Shown here piece after piece: positions 38,106 to 45,045 of a stretch of DNA of 45,643 bases; the stretch's first letter is position 1; every line of letters begins with the position of its first letter. Under the pieces are notes generated by a model. It was not told the DNA's origin, made no database searches, and saw only the letters and a list, made by a program, of their open reading frames with translations. The stretch comes from Rubrivivax sp. (GTDB taxonomy: Bacteria > Pseudomonadota > Gammaproteobacteria > Burkholderiales > Burkholderiaceae_C), in assembly GCA_016789955.1 (NCBI GenBank), contig JAEUPB010000089.1, positions 1-45,643 of the forward strand, in the 5' to 3' direction. A program made the translations under genes and the position numbers.

Positions 38106-39101
38106 ATGGATCCTTGGCGTTACACGGCCTCTCGACGCGTTGTCGTGGCCGGTCTGGCGCTCAGCGTGGGGCTCAACAGGTCATTCGCCGCTGCAGCGCC
38201 TGACTTGCGAGCGAAGAGGCTCGCTCTCGATCCAGGGCACCCGGATGTGGACTGCCTCAACCTCTGGCGCACCGAGGATTCACGGCAGCGTCCTCTGGTG
38301 GTTCTGCTGCCACCCTACGGCGGCAACGCAGCCTATTTCGATTCGTCTAGATTGCCGAGTCAGCTGGCGGCACGTGGTGTCGATCTCGCGGTCGCTCACA
38401 CCCACGCGACCGGATACATGGAACAGGCCAAGCTCGAGCGGCTCGACAAGCTGCTGGCGTTCGTGCGCCAACACTACGGGCGTCAGGCCGCGACCCGCTT
38501 CGCGATCGGTGGGTTTTCTGCTGGCGGGTATGCGGCGCTGCGCTATGCGCAGTTGAGCCGTACCGCCGGTGCCACGGCGTTTCAACCTTCCGCTGTCTTC
38601 TCGGTGGACGCACCCTTGGACCTGGCGCGATGGTACGCAGGGCTGGAAGTCGCGAGCGCACGATTGGCCACGCGCAGACCGGACAGCATGTTTCTGGGCG
38701 AAGCGCAGTACCTCACAGGCCTGTTGCGCCAACTGATGGGAGGCACTCCACAACAGGAAGCCCGCGAATACCAGCAGCGTTCGGTGTTCACCGCTTCATT
38801 GCCTGACGGAGGCAACGCAGGGCAGCTCCTGACGCTGGCCGTGCGGCTCTATACGGAACCGGACCCGGAGTTCTTCATCTCTCAGGGGCTCGACATGATG
38901 TCGAGCAACGCCATTGACCAGATCGCACTCGTCAACGTATTGCGGCTGCTCGGTCACACCGACGTCTCCCTGGTGCTGACGCACGGCCGAGGCGTGCGCC
39001 CTGACCTGGGCGGCAGGCGACTTCCACACGCATGGTCTATCGTGGACGAGGACGATCTGGCCGCTTGGCTGGCTGCACGACTCGGCGGCGTGCCAGGCTG
39101 A
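38106..39101 (+). CDS. Alpha/beta hydrolase, putative secreted esterase
   Basis: A 331-residue serine hydrolase. The nucleophile is S138 in IGGFSAGGYAALRYAQ; the oxyanion region is VVLLPPYGGNAAYFD; a candidate acid is in the D-rich VDAPLDLARWY, and His near THGRGVRPDLGG. The N-terminus (ASRRVVVAGLALSVGLNRSFAAAA) looks like a Tat or Sec signal. Base composition is lower in GC than the neighbours, suggesting a different origin. It has its own 5' gap of 66 nt and converges on the VOC gene. Substrate unknown. Confidence 0.75.
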   Translation: MDPWRYTASRRVVVAGLALSVGLNRSFAAAAPDLRAKRLALDPGHPDVDCLNLWRTEDSRQRPLVVLLPPYGGNAAYFDSSRLPSQLAARGVDLAVAHTHATGYMEQAKLERLDKLLAFVRQHYGRQAATRFAIGGFSAGGYAALRYAQLSRTAGATAFQPSAVFSVDAPLDLARWYAGLEVASARLATRRPDSMFLGEAQYLTGLLRQLMGGTPQQEAREYQQRSVFTASLPDGGNAGQLLTLAVRLYTEPDPEFFISQGLDMMSSNAIDQIALVNVLRLLGHTDVSLVLTHGRGVRPDLGGRRLPHAWSIVDEDDLAAWLAARLGGVPG

Positions 39102-39116
39102 TGCCGCCGAACTCCC

Positions 39117-39905
39117 TCAGCGCGGGCCCACCACCGCGAACGACGCGCCCTGCGGATCCCGGCCCAGCACGATCCAGCTGCCACCCGGCACCTGGTGCGG
39201 TCCCATCAACGCCTCGCCACCGCCGGCGCCGATGCGAGCCACGGCAGCATCGACGCTGGCGACGTTGATGTAGTACAGCCAGGCGGGTCGCGGCGCTTGC
39301 GCTTGCTTCAGGACCATGCCGCCGTCGGCGTCGGCACCCTGCGCGCCGGTGGCGAACAGCTGATAGATGCCGTTCGGCCCCATGTCCATGGTCTCGCCCT
39401 TGCGCCAGCCGAACAGTTCGCCGTAGAACGCCAGCGCGCCGTCGATGTCGGTGGTGTGCAACTCATGCCAGCCGATGTGGCCGGGGGTGCCCGGCGCGGG
39501 CGGAGGAGGCGGCTCCATGCCTTCCGACGGCGTTCCCTTGAACAGCGACAGCATGGCGCCCTGCGGGTCGCTCACGATCGAGAAACGACCGACGCCCGGG
39601 ATGTCCTGGGGCGGCACGTTCACTTGTCCACCGAGGCGCGTCGTCGCGGCCGTGGCCGCATCGACGTCGTCCACCGCGACGTAGCCGGTCCAGCCGGGGC
39701 GGGCGCCGGCGGCCTCCATCTCGTCGGTCAAGGCCATCACGCCCCCGACCGCGTGGTCCGCCGGACCCACCATCGTGTATTGCATGCCCGGCATGCCGGA
39801 ATCGCGCGGCACCCAGTCGGCGACGCTGGCGTAGAAGGCCTCGGCCCCTTTCGGGTCGGTGGTGGTGAGCTCGAACCAGACGTGCTTGCCCTTGAAGTCG
39901 GTCAT
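39117..39905 (-). CDS. VOC-superfamily protein with two glyoxalase-like domains
   Basis: A 262-residue protein with two VOC modules: residues 5-125 (KHVWFELTTTDPKGAEAFYASVADW) and 140-260 (GHIGWHELHTTDIDGALAFYGELFGW), joined by a Pro-rich linker. It resembles the CFP30/hydroxylase-like group rather than the arsenite-lyase ArsI, since no cysteines are found. It follows the aquaporin gene by 75 nt on the same strand, so it may belong to the ars transcript. Function unknown. Confidence 0.82.
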   Translation of the reverse strand: MTDFKGKHVWFELTTTDPKGAEAFYASVADWVPRDSGMPGMQYTMVGPADHAVGGVMALTDEMEAAGARPGWTGYVAVDDVDAATAATTRLGGQVNVPPQDIPGVGRFSIVSDPQGAMLSLFKGTPSEGMEPPPPPAPGTPGHIGWHELHTTDIDGALAFYGELFGWRKGETMDMGPNGIYQLFATGAQGADADGGMVLKQAQAPRPAWLYYINVASVDAAVARIGAGGGEALMGPHQVPGGSWIVLGRDPQGASFAVVGPR

Positions 39906-39980
39906 CGCGTTGTCCCTCGAGACAGTTCGGAGCATCGATTGCAGCACGCGAGGGTGACGACCACAAGACTGGCTCGGACT

Positions 39981-40692
39981 TCACCCGTCCTTTCCCGCCT
40001 CCATGAAGACCTCCTCGCGGGCCGCGGACGGGGCATCGCGCTCCGGACCATCGAGCACCGCGGCGATGGCGACGCCGACGCCTGCACCGAACAGCTGAGC
40101 GACGATGAAGCCGGGCACGCTGTCCGGAGAGATGCCGGCAAAGCTGTTCGAGAACATGCGGCCGAAAGCGGCAGCCGGGTTCGCGAACGACGTCGACGCG
40201 GTGAACCAGTAGGCGGCGCCGATGTAGCAGGCCACCATGGCCGCGACGCGGCCGGGCTGCGCGCACAGAATGACGAGCAGCAGGCCCGCCGTCGCTACGA
40301 CTTCGGCGATCCACTGCCCGGGGCCGCCGCGCACCTTGGTGGAGAACTGGAGGATCGTCGCGTCGAACATCGCGTGCGCCAGCCAGGCGCCGAGCACCGC
40401 GCCGGCAAGCTGCGCCGTCACGTAGGGCACCAGCAGCGGCCGCGGCAGCGCGCCGCGAGCAGCCATCACGATCGACACGGCCGGGTTGAAGTGCGCGCCG
40501 CTGACCGGTCCGAACACCTCGATCAGGATGTAGAGGCCTCCCACGGTGGTCCAGCGTGTTGGCCAGCAGCGCGACGCCCACGTTCCCGCCGGAGAGCTTC
40601 TCGGCCATGATCCCCGAGCCGATGACCACCGCCAGCAGCAGTGCGGTGCCGAGGGCTTCGCCCAGCAGCTTGCGAACCAGGTCGGGCTGCAT
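39981..40692 (-). pseudogene. aqpS: Aquaglyceroporin-like arsenite channel (AqpS type), frameshifted
   Basis: MIP-family channel interrupted by a single-base insertion. The N-terminal part (MQPDLVRKLLGEALGTALLL...NVGVALLANTL) ends in one frame, and the rest (GGLYILIEVFGPVSGAHFNPAVS... and FANPAAAFGR, both NPA motifs) is in another. The extra base is the T at 40550 (CTGGaCC on the coding strand, where CTGGCC is expected). The span of 712 nt is 3n+1, as expected from one insertion. In AqpS-ArsC systems such channels let arsenite out after arsenate reduction. It is either a real pseudogene or a sequencing error. Confidence 0.85.
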
Positions 40693-40694
40693 GG

Positions 40695-40817
40695 TCAGCT
40701 CCGGTAGGCATCCACGAGAGCCGCCCGCAGCTCGGCGTCGTCCATGGGCCTTCCCGGCCTCCAGGGCATTCGACGGATCGGGCGCCTGCAGCGCACACGG
40801 GTTGACGCGTCGGTCAT
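40695..40817 (-). CDS. Small ORF between arsC and aqpS (40 aa)
   Basis: Starts 3 nt after the arsC stop and ends 2 nt before the aqpS start. The product is basic in its first half (TRVRCRRPIRRMPWRPGRP) and ends MDDAELRAALVDAYRS, which looks helical. No family is recognised. The tight packing favours translation; it might also be a remnant of a longer gene. Low confidence. Confidence 0.35.
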   Translation of the reverse strand: MTDASTRVRCRRPIRRMPWRPGRPMDDAELRAALVDAYRS

Positions 40818-40820
40818 CGC

Positions 40821-41318
40821 TCAGCGCTTTCCGATGTCCTTGATCTCGCGCTGGATCGCCAGCTTGTCCAGGCTGGCCAGCGGCAGCGAGAGCATCAGCT
40901 GGATGCGTCGCTGCATCGTCACCAGGGTGTCGCGGAAGGCCTTCTCGACCGCGGCCTCCGGTCCTTTGACCGCCGCCGGATCGGGCATGCCCCAGTGCGC
41001 CGTCATGGGCTGGCCCGGCCACACCGGGCAGACCTCGCCCGCAGCCTGGTCGCAGACCGTGAAGACGAAGTCCAGCGGCGGCGCGTCGGGCTTCGCGAAC
41101 TCCTCCCAGCTCTTGCTGCGGTACCCGTCGATCGGGAGACGGTGCTGTTGCAGCGTCTTCAACGCCCAGGGATGGACAGCCCCCTTGGGGTGGCTGCCGG
41201 CCGAGTAGGCCTTGAAGCCACGATCCTTGCCCATGTCGTTCATCAACGCCTCGGCGAGGATGGAGCGCGCGGAGTTGCCGGTGCACACGAACAGCACGTG
41301 GTACGTCTTGTCGGCCAT
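40821..41318 (-). CDS. arsC: Arsenate reductase, low-molecular-weight phosphatase type
   Basis: A 165-residue LMW-PTPase-fold enzyme that reduces arsenate to arsenite, usually with thioredoxin. The P-loop C12-TGNSA-R18 is intact (FVCTGNSARS), with further cysteines C89 and C97 in VCDQAAGEVCPVWPG. The C-terminal helix QRRIQLMLSLPLASLD is family-typical. The ATG at 41318 is only 11 nt downstream of the inverted-repeat element, with AAGGTCC-like spacing but no strong ribosome site, so its expression may depend on the element. Confidence 0.93.
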   Translation of the reverse strand: MADKTYHVLFVCTGNSARSILAEALMNDMGKDRGFKAYSAGSHPKGAVHPWALKTLQQHRLPIDGYRSKSWEEFAKPDAPPLDFVFTVCDQAAGEVCPVWPGQPMTAHWGMPDPAAVKGPEAAVEKAFRDTLVTMQRRIQLMLSLPLASLDKLAIQREIKDIGKR

Positions 41319-41361
41319 CGAAGGTCCTAGTGTCGTGAGTTGGAAATACGCTGCATTGAGA

Positions 41362-41458
41362 CGGGTCGCAATGGGGCTGGAACCAGGCGCGCGGACGGGT
41401 CGATACCCGGTGGTATCGACCCGTTTGCGCAACGCCGTGCCGGCCCCATTTCGACCCG
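41362..41458. repeat. Arm 1 of the composite element
   Basis: Outer stem 41362-41380 pairs with 41440-41458 (17 of 19 bp). Inner perfect 13-bp stem 41395-41407 / 41412-41424 with a CGGT loop. The inner core GATACC-N4-GGTATC is shared with arm 3. Confidence 0.8.
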
Positions 41459-41496
41459 CCCCTGTCGGGGCCGAGGCCCCTCTCTCTGGGATCGGG

Positions 41497-41595
41497 TTCG
41501 ACCAGATGGCGCCCTCGATCGACCGCCCAGCGGGGTTGATACCACCCGGTATCAACCCCGCTGCTCGTCCGCCCGATCATCGCCATCTGGTCGAA
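41497..41595. repeat. Arm 3 of the composite element
   Basis: Outer perfect 15-bp stem 41497-41511 / 41581-41595. Inner perfect 16-bp stem 41528-41543 / 41548-41563 with an ACCC loop, again with core GATACC-N4-GGTATC. The arsR-frame stop codon (41554-41552) lies in this inner stem. Confidence 0.8.
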
Positions 41596-41902
41596 TCTCA
41601 ATGCAGCGTATTTCCAACTCACGACACCAGCAGTTGCACGAAGGCGCCTCGAGCTCGCAGGGTTGCCCCTCGCAGCAGTTCGAGGTCAGGAATCCCATCA
41701 GCTCGTTCATCCGGTCGAGCGAGGCGCGGTAGATCAGGTGGCGGCCGTCACGCGTCTGGCTGACCAGCCCCGCGAACAGCAACTCCTTGAGGTGGAACGA
41801 CATGGATGCCGGCGAGATGCCGAGCTGTTCGTTGAGCACCCCGGGTGTCAATCCGGTCCGCCCGGCCACCACGAGCGCGCGCAGGGCCTTGAGCCGGTGC
41901 AC
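41552..41902 (-). CDS. arsR: ArsR/SmtB-type arsenic repressor, start codon lost and 3' end altered
   Basis: A 116-residue ORF from GTG at 41902. The winged HTH (LGISPASMSFHLKELLFAGLVSQTRDGRHLIYRA) and Cys-rich C-terminus (NCCEGQPCELEAPSCNC) mark it as an As(III)-responsive ArsR. Family similarity extends upstream in frame (NIEQAAQSLGALSQ) to an ATA at 41947-41945, where homologues have ATG; a stop is found further up. The last about 26 codons after CNC derive from the inverted-repeat element. The GTG start would drop the first helix, so the protein may be non-functional. Confidence 0.75.
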   Translation of the reverse strand: MHRLKALRALVVAGRTGLTPGVLNEQLGISPASMSFHLKELLFAGLVSQTRDGRHLIYRASLDRMNELMGFLTSNCCEGQPCELEAPSCNCWCRELEIRCIEIRPDGDDRADEQRG

Positions 41903-42041
41903 CTGAGAGAGGGCACCCAGGGACTGGGCCGCCTGTTCGATGTTTATCGCGCCATCTTCAAAGCGTCATCGAACTGTTTCAGGGAAAGATGACAGCGGCG
42001 TGACGGTCCCTCGCGTGGAGTCGGCCTCCACCCTGCGCCGG

Positions 42042-42070
42042 TGGTCACCGGCCGGTCATCGCTGCGTCAT
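42042..42070 (+). promoter_or_regulatory. Putative Pho box (three GTCAY repeats, 11-bp period)
   Basis: tGGTCAC (42042-42048), cGGTCAT (42053-42059) and GCGTCAT (42064-42070) repeat every 11 bp, the geometry of PhoB binding (CTGTCAT-N4-CTGTCAT). It ends 33 nt before the olsB ATG. Half sites match 5-6 of 7 positions. OlsB induction by phosphate starvation is known in other bacteria. The -10 is not clear. Confidence 0.5.
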
Positions 42071-42103
42071 CCCGGCGACACCCCCCGAGGACACGATGAC
42101 GGC

Positions 42104-42925
42104 ATGAGCGTCGCCGCCACTGCCTCATCCCGGATCACCCCGCGCGAGCCTCCGCGTCGGCACACCGAACCAGCTCCTGGCGATCGCACGCCGACCCTGG
42201 AAGCGGTCTGGGCGAGCGACGAGGCCGACGTGCAGGCCGCGCAGCGGCTGCGCTGGCAGGTCTTCGCCGAAGAGATGGGCGCCGCGATCGCATCAGGGTC
42301 GGGCGCCGCGCCCGGGCTCGACGTGGACGCCTTCGACGCGCACTGCGAACATCTGCTCGTGCGCACCGTCGCCACCGACGACGAACCGGCGCGCCTCGTC
42401 GGCACCTACCGCCTGCTCATGCCGGATGGCGCGCGGCGGGCCGGTGGCTGGTACACGGCCACCGAGTTCGACATCGGGCCCCTGGCACCGCTCAGCGGCA
42501 GCATGGTGGAGCTGGGTCGGTCGTGCGTCGCGGCTGGCTTCCGCAGCGGCGGCGTGATACTGATGCTGTGGGCCAGCCTGGGGCAGTTCATGCACCGCCG
42601 GCGCGTCGCCACCGTGATGGGCTGCTCGAGCATCCCGATGCACGACGGCGGCGTCAACGCGGCTGCCGTCTGGCGAACGCTCAGCCGCACGCACCTGGCC
42701 CCTGAGCACTTGCGCGTGCGTCCTCGGTTGCCGCTGCCGGTGGACCGACTTCAGGCAGCCCCCAGTGCCGAGCTGCCACCGTTGATCAAGGGCTACCTGC
42801 GTTGCGGCGGCAAAGTCCTGGGCCCCCCGGCCTGGGACCCTGCGTTCCGGTGCGCCGACCTGCCGATGCTGCTGCGCTGGGACGAGCTGTCGCCGAGCTA
42901 CCGCCGGCACTTCGTGGCCGGCTGA
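42104..42925 (+). CDS. olsB: L-ornithine N-alpha-acyltransferase (GNAT/hemolysin-like)
   Basis: A 273-residue acyltransferase that attaches a 3-hydroxyacyl chain to ornithine, the first step of phosphorus-free ornithine lipid synthesis. Marks: AAQRLRWQVFAEEMGA, DAHCEHLLV, LVGTYRLLMP, VELGRSCVAAGFRSGG and GCSSIPMHDGG. The C-terminal region (LPPLIKGYLRCGGKVLGPPAWDPAFRCADLPMLL) is typical of OlsB. The ATG at 42104 is chosen over a GTG at 42041, which would lie inside the Pho-box repeats. No olsA-type partner is adjacent. Confidence 0.88.
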   Translation: MSVAATASSRITPREPPRRHTEPAPGDRTPTLEAVWASDEADVQAAQRLRWQVFAEEMGAAIASGSGAAPGLDVDAFDAHCEHLLVRTVATDDEPARLVGTYRLLMPDGARRAGGWYTATEFDIGPLAPLSGSMVELGRSCVAAGFRSGGVILMLWASLGQFMHRRRVATVMGCSSIPMHDGGVNAAAVWRTLSRTHLAPEHLRVRPRLPLPVDRLQAAPSAELPPLIKGYLRCGGKVLGPPAWDPAFRCADLPMLLRWDELSPSYRRHFVAG

Positions 42926-42964
42926 TGCCGCGCCGATCAGGGCCTCTCGAGCTTACTCGCGGGT

Positions 42965-43129
42965 TCAGATCGACCGCAGGATCACCAGCGCCACGGGGAG
43001 CAGCACCGCGACCAGCGCAGCCGCGATCGCCCAGCCCCGCTCGGCCGGCCGGCCACCGCCACGACGGTTCGCCGCATGCAACGACTGCAGGTGCTCGGGG
43101 GGCAGGCCGCTCAGCAGGATGGATGACAT
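42965..43129 (-). CDS. Small C-tail-anchored membrane protein (54 aa)
   Basis: A 54-residue protein MSSILLSGLPPEHLQSLHAAN... with a basic Gly/Arg stretch and one membrane helix (residues 34-52, AIAAALVAVLLPVALVIL) at the C-terminus. No family is recognised. It converges on olsB (39 nt between stops) and has a 159-nt upstream gap before lplT on the same strand, in which I see no clear promoter or repeat. Confidence 0.5.
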   Translation of the reverse strand: MSSILLSGLPPEHLQSLHAANRRGGGRPAERGWAIAAALVAVLLPVALVILRSI

Positions 43130-43288
43130 GGTGCAAGGCCCTCGCGTGTTGGTCGGTGTCGTTGCCGTGCATCGGCACCGTGTCGGGAAACTATCGCGGT
43201 TCGGTCGCGATGGGTTGACGTTGGACCTGAGGAGAGTTTCAAAGGCGTTCGGATCGCACGGCACGACGGCCCACGCGGATCGCTCGCG

Positions 43289-44539
43289 TCAGGGCTGAAG
43301 CACGCGCCGCGCGGCTTCCGGGTCCGCCATCAGGCGGCGTCCTCGAAGCCACAGCACGAACATCGACGCGGTGAGCAGAAGCCCGAGCACGAGCATCACC
43401 GCCGGCAGCGGAATCCCGAGGGCATACAGCGCGGCGTAGGCCCCCAGCATCAGCAGCACGCTCGCGTTCTCGTTGCAGCCCTGCACGGCGATCGAGCGGC
43501 CCGCACTGAGCAGCTGGCATCCGCGGTGCTGCAGCAGCGCGTTCAGCGGCACGACGAGCGCGCCGCCGGCAGCGCCGGCGAGCGCGAGCACGACGATGCC
43601 CTCCGCGATGCCGTCGAGTCGCGTCAGCACCGGCATCGCGAGCCCGAGCGGAATGCCGAACGCGAGCATCACCGGCGCCGACGACAGCGACACCCACCGC
43701 GCCGACGCGCTCGCCCCGGCCACCACGCCCACCGCCACCACGCCCTGCAGCATCGCGGCCTGCGACAGCGGCAGGTCCAGCGCCTCCTCGGCCCATCTCA
43801 GCACGATGAACTGCAGCGTGGCACCGACCCCCCAGAAGACCGTCGTCGCCGCCAGCGACACACCGCCGTGCGGATCGCGCCACAGGCGGGCCTGGGCGTC
43901 CAGGTGGTCGCGCCACAAGGCCCGCGGCCGGAAGCTCGTGGCCGGGTAGCGCGCGCCACTCGAGGGCAGGCCGGCATTCAGCGCCGACGAGCAGCCGTAC
44001 AGGCCCACGAGGACAGCCACGGACACGGCCAGAGGGAAGCCGGTGCCGAGCATCCCTGCCGCCCGGGTCGCGGCTCCCTGCAGCCAGGTCTCGTGGACCA
44101 GCGCGCCGCCCAGCACCGCGCCGAGCAGCACCGCGCCGACCGCCGCCACCTCGATCCAGCCATTGGCGGCCACCAGCCGCTGCGCCGGGACGATCTCGGT
44201 GAGCAGGCCGTACTTGGCCGGCGCGTAGGCCGCCGCCCCGAAGCCCACGACAGCGAAGCCGACGAGGGGGTGCAGCCCGAAGGCCATCGACGCCGCACCG
44301 AGCAGCTTGGTGCCGTTCATCCACGCCATCAGGCGCGCCTTGGGCCAGGTGTCGGCGAGAGCACCGACGAAAGGCGCGAGCACCACGTACGACGCGATGA
44401 ATCCCACCTTCAGCAGCGGCGCCAGCCACGGCGCCGATCCGCGTTCCTGCAGCAGCGCGATGGCGACGATGAGCAGTGCGTTGTCGGCCAGCGACGACAG
44501 GAACTGCGTGACGATCAGGCGGTGGAAGCCCCGCGGCAT
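43289..44539 (-). CDS. lplT: MFS lysophospholipid transporter, LplT-like
   Basis: A 416-residue MFS protein with about 12 hydrophobic segments. It aligns by eye with E. coli LplT: IVTQFLSSLADNALLIVAIALL, LLKVGFIASYVVLAPFVGALAD, WMNGTKLLGAASMAFG, AAAYAPAKYGLLTEI, and PLNALLQHRG. LplT flips lysophospholipids across the inner membrane for re-acylation. The fused or adjacent acyltransferase Aas/PlsC is not present here. The start MPRGFHRL is chosen; an ATG at 44617 adds an Arg-rich extension. Confidence 0.87.
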   Translation of the reverse strand: MPRGFHRLIVTQFLSSLADNALLIVAIALLQERGSAPWLAPLLKVGFIASYVVLAPFVGALADTWPKARLMAWMNGTKLLGAASMAFGLHPLVGFAVVGFGAAAYAPAKYGLLTEIVPAQRLVAANGWIEVAAVGAVLLGAVLGGALVHETWLQGAATRAAGMLGTGFPLAVSVAVLVGLYGCSSALNAGLPSSGARYPATSFRPRALWRDHLDAQARLWRDPHGGVSLAATTVFWGVGATLQFIVLRWAEEALDLPLSQAAMLQGVVAVGVVAGASASARWVSLSSAPVMLAFGIPLGLAMPVLTRLDGIAEGIVVLALAGAAGGALVVPLNALLQHRGCQLLSAGRSIAVQGCNENASVLLMLGAYAALYALGIPLPAVMLVLGLLLTASMFVLWLRGRRLMADPEAARRVLQP

Positions 44540-44719
44540 CCGCGGACGGTCAGCCCGCACGCGCAGGCGCGTTGCGCGCGGGTGCCGGCCCGGGCCGGCG
44601 GCCTCGGGAACCCGCATCGTTCATCGCAGCCCCTCCATGGCGGCGATGTTGCAGGTGCAACGTGTCAGCGCCTTGACGGCGCATGCGGCACCGAAGGCCC
44701 GGCAGCCCCCGTACCGGGA

Positions 44720-44935
44720 TCAGGACGCGACGGCCTCCCGGCCCGTTTCGGATGCGTCAGCGCCGTCCATCAAGAGGGATGCGGCATGCACCACGTGCTG
44801 CAGCCCGGCGCGGTTCGTGGGCAGGTCCAGCACATCGGCCACGCGATCCTGTCCGGCGAGCGCCGCCATCGCGGCATCACGCACCTCGCGGGCGCCGAAC
44901 AGGCTGCACAGGCTGCGGATCTGACGGTCATCCAT
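44720..44935 (-). CDS. Hypothetical protein (71 aa)
   Basis: A 71-residue soluble protein MDDRQIRSLCSLFGAREVRDAAMAAL... of no recognised family; predicted mostly helical and slightly acidic. A GAGGAG ribosome site about 6 nt before the ATG supports this start over an in-frame one at 44986. It sits between ppk2 (111 nt downstream of its stop) and lplT (180 nt away) on the same strand. Confidence 0.5.
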   Translation of the reverse strand: MDDRQIRSLCSLFGAREVRDAAMAALAGQDRVADVLDLPTNRAGLQHVVHAASLLMDGADASETGREAVAS

Positions 44936-45045
44936 CGCTCGCTCCTCGAAGAAGTCGCCGAGGAACACTCTAGTGCACCGCAGCACGATCCCGAGCGAGT
45001 CAGTGGGTCGTTACGACGGCACGCTTCCCACACGTCGGCTGCCGG

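Larger units (their letters stand above)
41330..41627. repeat. 298-bp element with perfect 32-bp terminal inverted repeats and three hairpin arms (MITE-like)
   Basis: Left end 41330-41361 (starts GTGTCGTGAGTTGG) and right end 41596-41627 are perfect reverse complements. One mismatch allows extension by 3 bp (41327 and 41630). The inside is almost wholly folded: arm 1 41362-41458, arm 2 41467-41480, arm 3 41497-41595. No ORF encoding a transposase is present. It lies between arsC and arsR; the arsR reading frame runs into it and stops at 41552. No clear target-site duplication is visible (flanks CTA and CAG). Best guess is a non-autonomous mobile element. Confidence 0.85.

Noticed and set aside
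39117-39905. VOC protein as arsenite-lyase ArsI
   Set aside because: It sits beside ars genes, but it has two VOC domains and lacks the cysteines needed to bind arsenic.
41330-41627. Integron attC site or CRISPR-like repeat for the ars element
   Set aside because: No integrase, no gene cassette layout, and no R'/R'' core pair (GTTRRRY) at the ends; inverted rather than regularly spaced direct repeats rule out CRISPR.
43130-43288. Possible regulatory RNA in the gap before the 54-aa gene
   Set aside because: No convincing promoter, terminator or strong stem could be found.
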